Assembly: GCA_946902985.2 (NCBI GenBank)
Contig: OX336388.2
Coordinates: forward strand, 1,701,807,978 to 1,701,871,977
DNA: 64,000 bases
Direction: 5' to 3'
From: Meconema thalassinum
Taxonomy: Eukaryota; Arthropoda; Insecta; Orthoptera; Tettigoniidae
The translations under genes were made by a program, and so were the position numbers. The notes below the pieces were generated by a model, which saw only the letters and a list, made by a program, of their open reading frames with translations, had not been told where the DNA came from and ran no database searches. Positions 22,555 through 32,571 of this stretch are shown piece after piece (the stretch's first letter is position 1; each line of letters begins with the position of its first letter).

Positions 22555-23580
22555 ATGCCTAGAAGGTCAATACCGCAGTTCGATCGCGTCCGCATTGTTA
22601 CTTTGTGTCAAGAAGGGCTCTCAACAAGGGAAGTTTCCAGGCGTCTCAGAGTGAACCAAAGCGATGTTGTTCGGACATGGAGGAGGTACAGAGATACAGG
22701 AACTGTCGATGACAGGCCTCGCTCAGGCCGCCCAAGGGCTACTACTGTAGTGGATGACCGCTACTTACGGATTGCCGCTCGGAGGAACCCTGACAGCAAT
22801 GCCACCATGTTGAATAATGCGTTTCGTTCAGCCACAGGACGTCGTGTTTCAACTCAAACTGTGCGCAATAGGCTGCATGATGCGCAACTTCACTCCCGAC
22901 GTCCATGGCGAGGTCCAGCTTTGCAACCCCGACACCATGCAGCGCGGTACAGATGGGCCCAACAACATGCTGAATGGACCCCACGGAATTGGCATCACGT
23001 TCTCTTCACCGATGAGTGTCGCATATGCCTTCAACCAGACAATCGTCGGAGACGTGTTTGGAGGCACCCTGGTCAGGCTGAACGTCTTAGACACACTGTC
23101 CAGCGAGTGCAGCAAGGTGGTGGTTCCCTGATGTTTTGGGGTGGCATTATGTGGGGCCGACGTACGCCACTGGTGGTCATGGAAGGCTCCGAAACGGCTT
23201 TACGATACCTGAATGACATCCTCCGACCCATAGTGCAACCATATCGGCAGAATATTGGAGAGGCATTTGTCTTCATGGACGACAATTCTCGACCTCATCG
23301 TGCACATCTTGTGAATGCGTTCCTTCAAGATAACGACATCGCTCGACTACAGTGGCCAGCATGTTCGCCAGACATGAACCCTATCGAACATGCCTGGGAT
23401 ATGTTGAAAAGGGCTGTTTATGGACGTCTTGACCCACCAACCACTCTGAGAGATTTACGCCAAATTGTCGTTGAGGAGTGGGACAATTTGGACCAACAGT
23501 GTCTTGATGAACTTGTGGATAGTATGCCACGGCGAATACAGGCATGCATCAATGCAAGAGGACGTGCTACTGGGTATTAG
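22555..23580 (+). CDS. Tc1-family DD34E transposase
   Basis: 341 residues, the usual size for Tc1 transposases, uninterrupted. The enzyme binds the inverted repeats and moves the element by cut-and-paste into TA sites in the nucleus. Residues 10-50 form the first helix-turn-helix (FDRVRIVTLCQEGLSTREVS). A G-R-P-R hinge (SGRPR, 57-61) links it to a second DNA-binding region (about 65-120). The catalytic triad is visible as D153 (LFTDECR), D243 (FMDDNSRPHR) and E278 (SPDMNPIEHAWD). There are 89 residues between the two D and 34 between the second D and the E. The MFWGGIMWGR motif (193-202) is the usual glycine-rich strand. The start chosen is the first ATG whose product has the canonical Tc1 length; the frame ends 195 bp before the right end. 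No disabling change is seen. Confidence 0.96.
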   Translation: MPRRSIPQFDRVRIVTLCQEGLSTREVSRRLRVNQSDVVRTWRRYRDTGTVDDRPRSGRPRATTVVDDRYLRIAARRNPDSNATMLNNAFRSATGRRVSTQTVRNRLHDAQLHSRRPWRGPALQPRHHAARYRWAQQHAEWTPRNWHHVLFTDECRICLQPDNRRRRVWRHPGQAERLRHTVQRVQQGGGSLMFWGGIMWGRRTPLVVMEGSETALRYLNDILRPIVQPYRQNIGEAFVFMDDNSRPHRAHLVNAFLQDNDIARLQWPACSPDMNPIEHAWDMLKRAVYGRLDPPTTLRDLRQIVVEEWDNLDQQCLDELVDSMPRRIQACINARGRATGY

Positions 23581-23728
23581 AGGTAGTGGTGTGTACTGCA
23601 ATCTGGACCACAAATGCTGAAAGTCTAGCTGTATGATGGTACAACATGCAATGTGTGGGTCTCATGAGCAATAAAACGAGCTGAAATGTTGTTTGTGTTG
23701 ATCTCTATTCCCTTTGTATTTAACGGTT

Positions 23729-23775
23729 CCGGAACTCTTGGAACCGAGGTGATGCAAAACTTTTTTTGATGTGTG
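23729..23775 (-). repeat. Right terminal inverted repeat of Tc1 element
   Basis: Complement of the left repeat; it ends GATGTGTG immediately before the TA duplication. Confidence 0.93.
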
Positions 23776-23884
23776 TACTTCAATTCTAGACCATATAGTT
23801 AAATACACTGCTGCAGGCATCACAATAACACAAGTTATCAGACAAAGTCCACTGTTTCGCCAGTCGCTATAATGAAACAACAAA

Positions 23885-23921
<37 letters not shown>

Positions 23922-23922
23922 G
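23885..23922 (+). repeat. (ATT)n microsatellite
   Basis: About a dozen perfect ATT triplets adjoining the tail of the split SINE. Confidence 0.9.
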
Positions 23923-24269
23923 GCATTAATGACCAAGTAATTCAAATCCAGCAATTCTTCTAGGTTTTCACCATGTCTTTTGCGGGGTTTCGCCTAGGTG
24001 CATCAGCGGACTCTTGGTGAACCCTGCCAGGATCGCTGCTCGGGTAGGTGCACCTAAGTGAAACCTGGGGCATGCGCACTGATACGTAAATTGTCAGTCG
24101 TGCAGAGAGCTTGGTCGAGTCGTGGATAAACACTAACATGTGCTCCGCTGTTGGCCAGCAGCACCTCCAGTGGGCTGTTACTATGCGAACTCTCAAGGAC
24201 ACCGACAGATATCCGTGGAGAAAACTGTAAAAACAACCCAAGAATTAAATGGAACTTGCTTGTTGATAA
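23923..24269. other. Unassigned DNA
   Basis: Balanced base composition with several short open frames on both strands, but no recognisable domain or repeat head. Confidence 0.4.
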
Positions 24270-24545
24270 TTCATTTGAGGGGCATGGAAAATCTTGGTCA
24301 TCAGTCCCGTGTAGTTGGGCGTGCGTTGAACAGGTCTGATAACTTGTATTCCTGTGATGACTGTAGTAACATGTGTAACTGTATTAGAGACAGGGTTAAG
24401 GTTGGTGCCCCGGTACTTGAAGAAAGGTACACTCAAGGTATTTGCCTGGAAGGAGTGTGGAGAAACCCAGCGAAAAACTACACTCAGGATAGCCGCTGCC
24501 AGTACCGGGATTCAAACCTCTGATGTCCGGACTTGCCACAACTGC
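24270..24545 (-). mobile_element. SINE-D, diverged, - orientation
   Basis: Family-D motifs in minus order: ggtcatcagtcccgtgtagt, ctgataacttgtattcctgt, ggtatttgcctggaagg, caggatagccgctgccagta, and a B-box complement (gggattcaaacctc). Confidence 0.7.
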
Positions 24546-24703
24546 CCTCGTAGCCGTGGTGCACAATTTAACGAGCACGGCTACGCCGCGGGACAAATGG
24601 AACTTGTATGTTAATTTCCAGACGTTACTCGTTGCGGCTCCCGTACTTTTCCGTCCGTGTACAAGAGGTGCACATGCAGACACAACAGCATTCTGTTGCC
24701 ACT

Positions 24704-25420
24704 CATCCCCCAGGGGACGACGGCTAGTGGGACGTGGGTTGGCGACCACGGGATCCCAGCTGAGTTCGGCATTTCTTCCACTTACTTGTGCCGGGCTCCT
24801 CTCTGTCATCTTTCCTATCGACCACCCTTGGTCAACTCTTGATCTTTTCCGACTCCGACAGTATTAGAGTATCTGAGGCCTAGGGAGTCTTTTACTTTCC
24901 CACCTTAATCGGCCCTTATCTCATCTTTCCTGAACCCTCATTCTTCGAGGTATCAGACCTCTTCCTATCTCCTGCCTTCTGCTCAAGGCCCTTAACAGGA
25001 GGCAGGGTGTGTGTAGCCCCACCGCTTCTGGTGCATTATGGATAGTGCTACACCCTCAAGGGCTCACGGCTGGTGAGTTCGAAAGTTGGCAACCCCGAGG
25101 GATTCGAGAGCTGGGTCCAGTTTTTCCCCTTTTTCCATTTCCTCTGGGGTGGACCCTCTCCTCTTTCCCTATCCTATCTGCCTTTCCTGGCTCTCCTTCC
25201 TTCCAAGTCTCTCAATCCTCATTCTTCGAGGGTTGAGGGCTTTTCTTTTCCTCTGCCCATTGTTTGCCGTATTCTTTATAATATGTTTCTTCTAATTGGT
25301 AATGTAGTTAGTATTAGTTATGGTTTTCATTCTCATCTCATCTTTCACTATAAACCAAACCATTAGGGCCGATAATCTAGATGTTAGGCCCCTTAAAACA
25401 ACAATTATCATCATCATCTA
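24704..25420 (+). mobile_element. Retroposon family K, copy 1 (717 bp)
   Basis: A noncoding dispersed repeat starting near cccccaggggacg and ending tagatgttaggccccttaaa, then a (TCA)n tail. It is flanked by TGTTGCCACT (24694-24703) and TGTTGCCGCT (25421-25430). The second copy at 29114-30099 shares the whole length. The middle is unusually pyrimidine-rich (25120-25260). There is no tRNA-like A/B box at the 5' end, so it is either a long SINE with another head or a LINE 3' end. Confidence 0.85.
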
Positions 25421-25653
25421 TGTTGCCGCTATCAAACACGGAAGTCTGACCGTTTTACTATTCTGTCCTGTTTACATGCAAGTGTGGTTGGCGGGAAGGT
25501 GCGTGGTTAGGAGCTGTGCGTGAGAGAAACTGTACGTTCACTTGGAGGGAGAAATACCGTAGTCACGTTGGCCAATAAATAATTCAACTATATTGGGTGG
25601 ACAACGGATTAGTCCATTCCAGTCTATAGTAGGTATTCCACTCTAACATTAAA

Positions 25654-27170
25654 TTAAACAAGTAGTTCCGTGAAGAACTATACAGCCTATTTTCATATAT
25701 CCTGCTCATGTTAATTGTCTCTATGAACATACAAAATTTCAGTTTAATTGCTGTAACAGATTCGTAGATATTGAGAACCGTCTAAATATTTCATATGGTC
25801 GCCAGGATGAATTTTTATTTTTGTACTATTACATTAAGATTATTGTGTACGTGTGGTATTAAAACTTCAATCGCATGATTAGAACACAAGAAGTAAAAAG
25901 GAGATTTTGAAAGTACGCACACCAGCCATCTTGTGATTATGCAAACAATTGAAATAAATTATATGCCAGTGGATCAACATTTGTATAAGCATTTAACGTG
26001 CAAAGTTTCACGGCACTCGGATAGTTAATTCGCGAGAAACGTCCATTTAAATATTTATACTTCTCGTCGCCGCCATGTTGGATTTGTGCTCACCAGGTTA
26101 CTGAAAGTCCTATAGGTGAACATTTGTTCATAGTCTCTATGAACATTAAAAAATTCAGTTTGGTTGCTGTAAAAGATTCATAGATATTGAGAACCGTCTA
26201 AATATTTCGGAAGCTCGCCATTTAGGATTGTTATATGTATAGGCCATAGAGTTATGTACCATTCAAGGACAATTATTGCCTAGCTTCATTATTCAAACAT
26301 TCACTTCGATCGCATGATTACGACACAAGAATAAAAACCTAATTTTAAAATTTCGCACAGCCGCCATCTTGAGGTTATGTAAACAATTGAATTAAATTAG
26401 ATGGCAGTGCATTACAATCTGCAAAATCATTTACTGTACCACATTTCACTGCGCTCAGAGAGTTAAATCACGAGAAAAGTCTATTAATATATGTCAAATT
26501 CGTTTGGTCGCCATGTTCGTTTTGTACTTTACAGGTTTATGAAATATACATAGGTAAACTTGTATCAGTACCCTTTATCACCGTACAAAATTTCAGGGTG
26601 ATATCTGTAATAGTTTCGGAGATATAGAATGTCAGTGAAATATTTCGCACAGCCGCCATTTTGAGGTTATGTAAACAATTGAACTAAATTAGACTCCAGT
26701 GCATTAAAATGTGTATAAACATTTGCTGTACCAAGTTTCATTACGTTTGGATAGTTAAATCGCGAGAAATGTCTATTTAAAAGTCTCGATTTCGCTTGAC
26801 CGCCATGTTGGTTTTGTAGTCACCAGGTTTTTGAAAGTCTCATAGGTGAACATCTAGTAGTGCCCTTTATCACCGTACACAATTTCAGGGCGATATCGGT
26901 AATAGTTTCGGAGATATTGAATGCTAGTGAAATATTTCGCACAGCCGCCATGTTGGATTGTTGGGACGTAACAAAATTTGAAGGGCAAGGTCGAGGTCGC
27001 CGGGAATAGTGCTATGAACTTACCGAGTTTCATTGAAATCGCTCCAGCCGTTTAGATTTTATTAGGGGGACACACACACACACACCACACACACACACAC
27101 ACGCACACACACACGGACAAAAGGTGATCTCATAAGCCTATTTTTTCAAAATTGAAAATAGGCTAAAAAT
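25654..27170 (+). mobile_element. Dispersed family M, copy 1
   Basis: It starts aacaagtagttccgtgaaga with a terminal hairpin (AGTTCcgtgaAGAACT) and ends (CA)n, then gacaaaaggtgatctcataa and gaaaataggctaaaaat. Copies 2 (54717-56462, inverted) and 3 (60498-61950, inverted) share both ends. The inside consists of diverged modules of about 280-300 bp, each with a block like cagccgccatcttgaggtta, tgtaaacaattgaa, and caccaggtttttgaaagtct. No open frame longer than chance. A Helitron- or Helentron-like origin is possible because of the hairpin, but unproven. Confidence 0.8.
27068..27115 (+). repeat. (CA)n microsatellite inside family M
   Basis: Interrupted CA run; the same position in the other two copies carries TG/GT runs on the opposite strand, so it belongs to the family. 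Confidence 0.9.
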
Positions 27171-28071
27171 CCCTCTCGGCGCGCCGGAAGGGGAAGGTCA
27201 ATTTCACCGGAGAAAGAACAATATTTCCAATTCACAAATCTTTGCCGATTGTTGTATACCCACATATTTAGCCTACAAGAAGCCCCCCCCCCCCCCCCAT
27301 CTTCTTATAATTCCGATCCATTTTGCTCTTGGCGTAGGTTAAGGGTCATATCAAAATTATTTTATGTTCGACGATGTCGAATTGTAAATATTATATGTCA
27401 GAAAACTGTACTATAATTTCATTGTGGGACAGTTTCTCCCACCAATCAGAGCTCAAGAAACAGTTGTTTGACCAATTAGGTAAGGATAGCATCGCACCTG
27501 CGCTGAGTTCCAAGGCCTTCTAATTGAAATTTCACTGCGTGGCCTAATGTCATAGTGGGATAATCGCGGATGCCATGGTCAAATACAAGGTATTCTCTGC
27601 GTCCCATGCGCTCTGTTCAGTACATAAAACTGGCGAAATCTCGATAGATATTTATGAATATTTATGTTCAAACATAAAATAGTTATAATAAATATCGTCG
27701 AACATAAACAGTCGTATACAAATCGCCTATAATGGTAATTAAGACACTCGTATGTAAATTATAAAACGAGCGTATACTCGTGTCTTAATTATTGCCATTA
27801 TAGGCTCGTTGCATAATGTACTATTTAGAGGAGTATTGACAATTTTAAACGGTTTTGATATTGTGCCTATTAAGGAGAGATATGATTTCTTTTCTCTAAA
27901 AACTCAATTTTTCCCACCCCTTTGGTCAAATTTTGGTGCTATCAAAAAACTTTACCGAATTGAGTTTGGGCCCTTCCGTTATCCAAAATATGGTATGAAT
28001 TTTGAAAGGATTCGATTTTTCACATATTTAGAAAGTAATTATAATAATATCGCATGTACAGGTGCATGATT
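27171..28071. other. Unassigned DNA including a hairpin at 27727-27810
   Basis: Within 27727-27810, gcctataatggtaattaaga is mirrored by tcttaattattgccattatagg, giving an 84-bp near-palindrome. Poly-C lies at 27283-27298. An 86-codon frame (27809-28069) has no recognisable domain. Confidence 0.6.
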
Positions 28072-28182
28072 TGTTATTTGACGCCCGGAGGGTAGCTTGC
28101 ATGTTGAATTTTGTTGTTCCTTGAAGAACTATGAAAGTCAAGGAGGTTAGATATCTAAGATCCTTGACACTATAGCGTGGTG
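28072..28182 (-). mobile_element. SINE-H fragment, - orientation
   Basis: Matches the 3' part of SINE-H (tacgcccagagg-type start, tcgaattttg-type block, and the palindrome at 28138-28169). It is cut where SINE-B begins. Confidence 0.75.
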
Positions 28183-28375
28183 GCGCAGCGGTCAAGCTGT
28201 TGGCCTCTCACCAAGGTGGACCGGGTTCGATTCTCGGTCAAAGCATGTGAAATTTTCGTAGTGAAATGCCACGTCCTGTGGTTCGGATTCCACGTAAAGA
28301 GGAGGTCCCGTCGCTCATGATCGCATGATTTACGGTCATGTAAAACTAAAAGCTTCCTTTTTTGAGGGGCCATTC
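28183..28375 (+). mobile_element. SINE-B, + orientation
   Basis: The head gtggtggcgcagcggtcaag (A-box) and B-box gggttcgattctcgg are followed by gaaatgccacgtcctgtggt, ggattccacgtaaagaggag and an end with acggtcatgtaaaact. Same family as 54282-54477 and 60215-60406. Confidence 0.88.
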
Positions 28376-28507
28376 GAATGGAATGGAGAATGAAATGGAA
28401 TGTCGATATTGCAAAGTAGTTCACCTACTAATGACTTCGATTTAAATGATCTACACTATGTAGCTGAGTCTACGTGTATTATTATTTTTAATATTATTAG
28501 TAATATA

Positions 28508-28830
28508 TTGAGCGGTTTCGGTGGCGTAGTCGGTAGCATGCTGAACTGCTATGCCCAAGATCGCGAGTTCAAAGCCGGCCGAAGTCGTCGGATTTTAAAA
28601 AGCGTTAAAATCCGTCAGTATGCCTTCCTTTTTTTTGGGGGGTGGAGTAAAGCCGGCGGGCCCATGTCATAGATTTATGCCATGAAAAAGCACCTACCAC
28701 TACAATTGGTAGTGTGTAGCTGTATTTGTAGGATATTTGGTTTAGAAACGCTCTATCAAGTTCCAACTTCCGCCGCTGGGTGACAGTGGTGTCTGGTAGC
28801 CGAAGTTGGAACTACTTGAAATTGAACTTT
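28508..28830 (+). mobile_element. SINE-C, + orientation
   Basis: The head gcggtttcggtggcgtagtc and a weak B-box (gcgagttcaaagccgg) are followed by agtcgtcggattttaaaaag, atgccttcctt, catagatttatgccatga and ctggtagccgaagttggaac. It ends in actacttgaaattgaac. Other copies: 48266, 57762, 59380. Confidence 0.88.
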
Positions 28831-29101
28831 CATTCATTTCACCTCTCATTACCTCCTTTTGTGAGGTTGGCGGCAGGAAGGTCATCCGGCCGAAGAAACT
28901 ATCAGCCAGGTGGAATGTCATCGTATCTCATCCCCGACCCCGTTGGAAACGGCATTCATAAGGCGTGGACATAGGATTATTATTAATATTATTGTTATTA
29001 TTATACCTCAATAATCCCTCTTAGTGAGTGCAGTACATTTGCATTATTTGTCTGTTCGCACAGGCCAGAGTAAAATGTAGCTTTACACCGATGTCTCACT
29101 C
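28831..29101. other. SINE-like body fragment and (ATT)-type repeat
   Basis: 28862-28965 contains the SINE-body phrase aggaaggtcatccggccgaa and a short ATT-rich tail at 28978-29003. No gene is seen. Confidence 0.45.
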
Positions 29102-29113
29102 TCATTCATGACT

Positions 29114-30099
29114 ACCCCCAGAGTCTCACATCTAGTGGGACGTGGGTTGGCGACCACGGGAACCTAGCTGAGTCTGGCATTGCTTCCACTTACTTGTGCC
29201 GGGCTCATCTCCGTCTTCTTTCCTGTCGACCTCACTAGGTCAACTCTTGTTCTCTTCCGACCCCGACGGTATTAGGGTAACCGAGGCCTAGGGAGTCTCT
29301 TCCTTTCCCGCCTTAATTGGCCCTTGTCTCATCGTTTCTGATACCCTCCTTCTGCGAGGGGTCAGCCTTTTTTTCTTTTCATGTTATCTCCTGCCTTCTG
29401 CTCAAGGCTCTGAAGGAGGCAGGGTGAATGTAGCCCCACCACTTCTGGTAATAATAATGATTGTGTGGCCTCCGTAGAGGCCGAATGCAGGTCTTTCTAG
29501 TTGACGCCCGTGGGCGACCTGTGCGTCGTAATGAGGATGAAGTGATGATGAAGGCGGCTCATACATCCAGTCCACGAGCCACGGGAATTAACCCCAGGAG
29601 ATTAAAATCCCTGATGGCTTGGCCGGGAATCGAACCCGGGGCACCTTGGGCCAAAGCCTAGCGCGCTAACCATTTAGTTACGGAGCCGGACACCACTTCT
29701 GGTGCATCCTGGATATTGCTACACCCTCAGGGGCTCGCGGCTGGTGAGTTCGGGAGTTGGCGACCCCGAGGGATTCCTGAGCTGAGTCCGGTTTCCCCCC
29801 TTTTATCCCTTACCTCTGGGGTGGACCCTCTCCTCTTTCACTTTCCTATCTGCCTTTCATGGCTCTCCTTCCTTCCAAGTCTCTCAATCCGCATTCTTCG
29901 AGGGTTGAGGGCATTTCATTTCCTCCTGTCCTTTATTTGCCGTATTCTCCTTTTGTTTTCCATTTCTTCTTCTAATATATAAGTTAGTAGTTAGTTTTAG
30001 TTATAGTTTACATTTCATTATCATCTTCACGATCACCGAAACCATTAGGTGCCGATAACCTAGATGTTAGGTCCCTTAAAACAATAATTATCATCATCA
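29114..30099 (+). mobile_element. Retroposon family K, copy 2, interrupted by SINE-P
   Basis: Same element as 24704-25420. It is flanked by perfect 12-bp duplications TCATTCATGACT (29102-29113 and 30100-30111). It is split at 29450-29690 by a SINE whose own 13-bp duplication accounts for the break. Without the insertion it is about 732 bp. Confidence 0.9.
29450..29690 (-). mobile_element. SINE-P with perfect 13-bp target duplication
   Basis: On the minus strand: tccggctccgtaactaaatg (A-box region), B-box gggttcgattcccgg, then a body ending gcctctacggaggccacaca and an ATT-type tail. It is flanked by CACCACTTCTGGT at 29437-29449 and 29691-29703. It inserted into family K, so it is the younger event. 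Confidence 0.95.
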
Positions 30100-30156
30100 T
30101 CATTCATGACTGTGATTGTATGGAAGCTACTGAGGTATGAGTGGTGCTGAACTGCA

Positions 30157-30407
30157 TAGCCCAGGCAACGAAGCGAAAATAAAAATAATAAATCCGAAAG
30201 TTTTTAAATTTGGTGAAAATGTTTATTAGGGCTTACTCTTGAACCTGTCAAAATTCCTGACCAATTCAAGGTCCGCAATCGCCGCCATCTTAGAAAAGGG
30301 GTGCACTTTTATGGGTTTTGGACTGTAACTCTTTATTTATTAACTTTATCGAAATAATTGTAGTGATCAAAATTTGAGAACATTTAATTCTCTACAAAAA
30401 AGGTTCA
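30157..30407 (+). repeat. Left long terminal inverted repeat
   Basis: Contains agtttttaaatttggtgaaa, gtccgcaatcgccgccat and gagaacatttaattctctac. All recur inverted in 32192-32452. Confidence 0.88.
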
Positions 30408-31072
30408 TTTTTTTTTCATAAAACTAATATTTTCCGTGTGAATGGACGACAAACTTGATGCAGATCGGGGAATAGCTCTCACTGTTGGCTTCAGCAGCAA
30501 AATATTAATTCAATGGCGCATAATGGTCCATATAAATCTCTGTGGGAATTCTACAAACATAAATATATAATCGTTACGTAAAATTCAATCATTGTTATTA
30601 TTTTTTCATTTTCCACATTTTTTTATTTACTCACTTTATTATTACGTTTGAGTGCGTCGTTTTTTTTTTCAGTCTGACTGGTACTGGGGCTATTATCATC
30701 GACTACATCAGGCATAATCCGATAAATCAATGCTCCCCGCATAGGAAGATCGTCTCGAGCTTCTGGTTGACACTGCCCTTGCTTTATTCGCGTTATCGAC
30801 CTCGTCTCCGTCTTTATTTTCTTCATCGACTATTTTCGATCCATTGAAGCAGTCTCCATGACAATTATTTCAAACCGTTGTACAATCAATCCCTGCTTTT
30901 CTACACCCACACAACCCTGCACAGCCAGTTGTACATTTGCAAAAAATCAGATTTAACTTAATAAAGCCTCGGGTGCAATGGAGTCCATTGTTGTAATCGG
31001 ACTGAAGTATCCTTGGACTCGTTTCCAACCCCATAATTCAGGGGGTAATTCATTTCCCAGCCATTTTTGCAC

Positions 31073-31748
31073 TTAATTGTACACTCGAAAAGAATGTTGC
31101 CTGGATGCTCCTTCTGTTGGTGGTAGTGAGGCAATGTCGGGCTTTATTTTCGTCACAGATTTCGTGAAACAATGATATCGATGTTTATTCAAAGAATTGT
31201 CTGTAGAACGTGCACCGTAGATTGCAAGTAAAAAACGTTCTCCACCTTCAGCGATAACGTCGTGTGAAGAATCACGGTTGTTGAAACTTTCAGCGATATC
31301 ATGTAACTCTTTACTTTTGTTAAATAACTTTACGCACCTAACTTTTCCTTTATTGAAAATCGCTGAAGTAGTGTCGCAGCCACTAAAGGCATGCAAGAAA
31401 AGAATGTTGTTCGCAAGTCCTGATGATTGTGACTGCTGTGATGAATACACTCTTCTCGCGATTTTTCCCTTTCCCGGTTTGACAATTATTTTTTTCCGAT
31501 GGAGCCAATGCAACCAGCAAAACTAAATAATAGCCAATAATAGCCACGTTACGTTTTGATGAAGATAATTGGATTGCAGTGTTCACGATCAAAAAATCTG
31601 CATCATCTGTGCTCTGTCGACATCCTATTCCCTGATTGTTTAGCTTGGTTGATAGCATGTTAATTAACCTGCTTTTGGTTTTGTCGTTTGAAAGAAATTG
31701 ATCCTGCCGAACGGTGATACTCATAGTTTCTTCAAAATTGATGTCCAT
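31073..31748 (-). pseudogene. Broken XPG/PIN-nuclease-like gene of a transposon
   Basis: Two overlapping minus-strand frames (31748-31383, then 31513-31073) together follow one ancestral protein. The first gives FLSNDKTKSRLINMLSTKL and STDDADFLIV, then a stretch that has lost its expected acidic residues (NVAIIGYYLVLLVALAPSE). After a frameshift near 31510 the second gives NNILFLHAFSGCDTTSAIF. The D-D-A-D and H-A-x-S-G-C-D-T-T-S motifs are hallmarks of a widespread arthropod/cnidarian transposon protein. G-C-D corresponds to the metal-binding region of FEN1/XPG nucleases. The frameshift and lost residues mean no active product. The small upstream frame at 30623-30826 may be another remnant. 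Confidence 0.65.
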
Positions 31749-32191
31749 AGACTTCTTAGCAGCAGATCGGCGATTTTGCTCCGCTTTCTTTGTACTGTCA
31801 TTGGTATTGGAATAACCATCGCATACTACTGTGCAATTTTTACCGTAATGTCTCTGAATATAAGTAATGTAGCTTGCGCAAATGGTTGAATAAGTTGAGT
31901 TTGGTTTCCAAATGACTCGATGTAAGAGGAAAGCGCCGTCAACAATGGGGAGAGGTATTACTATATTTCAGTACTTGTATGCCAGAGCTATCCGTTATGT
32001 ACTTAACAAAAACATACGACTACAACTCTCGACAGTCTGTAACAGTAGTATACCTGACCCAAAACTATCGATATTTACACAGGATGATTCTTAAGCTGTG
32101 CGTAGATTGGTTGTTTGGAGCAATCCTCCGATCTGCTTCAAGTTCGTCGTCTATTTACTCGGTAAATGTTGGTTTTATGAAACAACTGAAT

Positions 32192-32452
32192 TGAACCTTT
32201 TTTGTAGAGAATTAAATGTTCTCAAAATGTGATCACTACAACTTTTTCTATAAAGTTAATAAATAGAGAATTATAGACTAAAAACCATAAACGTGCACCC
32301 TTTTTCCAAGATGGCGGCGATTGCGGACCTTTAATTGGTCAGGACTTTTGGCAGGTTCAACAGTAAGCTCTAATAAACATTTTCACAAAATTTCAAAACT
32401 TTCGTATTTATTATTTTTATTTGCTGAAATTCGGCCTTCGTTGCCTGGGCTA
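32192..32452 (-). repeat. Right long terminal inverted repeat
   Basis: Inverted counterpart of 30157-30407, ending CGTTGCCTGGGCTA. Confidence 0.88.
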
Positions 32453-32571
32453 GCAGGGCACACACAACCAGTGCCTGTGGGCGTTGTTAAAGGTTCTACT
32501 ACTGTAGTAGGGTTAGTACTGCTGTACGGACTCAGTGAGGAAATATATGGCAAACTAACTCACTCTTCACG

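Larger units (their letters stand above)
22311..23775 (+). mobile_element. Complete Tc1/mariner-superfamily transposon (1465 bp)
   Basis: Terminal inverted repeats of about 47 bp (22311-22357 and 23729-23775) share CACACRTCAAAAAAAGTTTT and GCATCACCTCGGTTCC. The element is flanked by TA at 22309-22310 and 23776-23777, the standard target duplication. It carries one intact transposase gene. Near-identity of the two ends and the open frame suggest a fairly young, possibly autonomous copy. Confidence 0.96.
22195..23870 (+). mobile_element. SINE-D split by the Tc1 insertion
   Basis: The head half (22195-22310, B-box gtggttcgaatactgg) and tail half (23776-23870, catcacaataacacaagtta, tcagacaaagtcca) are in the same orientation and together make one diverged family-D SINE, separated only by the Tc1 element with its TA duplication. 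Confidence 0.7.
30157..32452 (-). mobile_element. DNA transposon with about 250-bp inverted repeats, Academ-like (tentative)
   Basis: The left end (30157-30407) and the complement of the right end (32192-32452) align over their full length at roughly 85-90 percent, beginning TAGCCCAGGCAACGAAG. The direct flanks gca/gca may be a 3-bp target duplication. The inside holds a decayed minus-strand gene with XPG/FEN-like nuclease motifs. Academ elements have 3-4 bp duplications and encode an XPG-type nuclease, which is why I favour that superfamily. The transposase/helicase part is absent, so this copy is nonautonomous. Confidence 0.6.

Noticed and set aside
22742..23285. Other frames within the Tc1 element
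   Set aside because: Shadows of the transposase; none contains a recognisable domain.
24396..24867. Overlapping 114- and 137-codon frames on opposite strands
   Set aside because: They straddle the boundary of a SINE-D copy and family K, so no single gene can underlie them.
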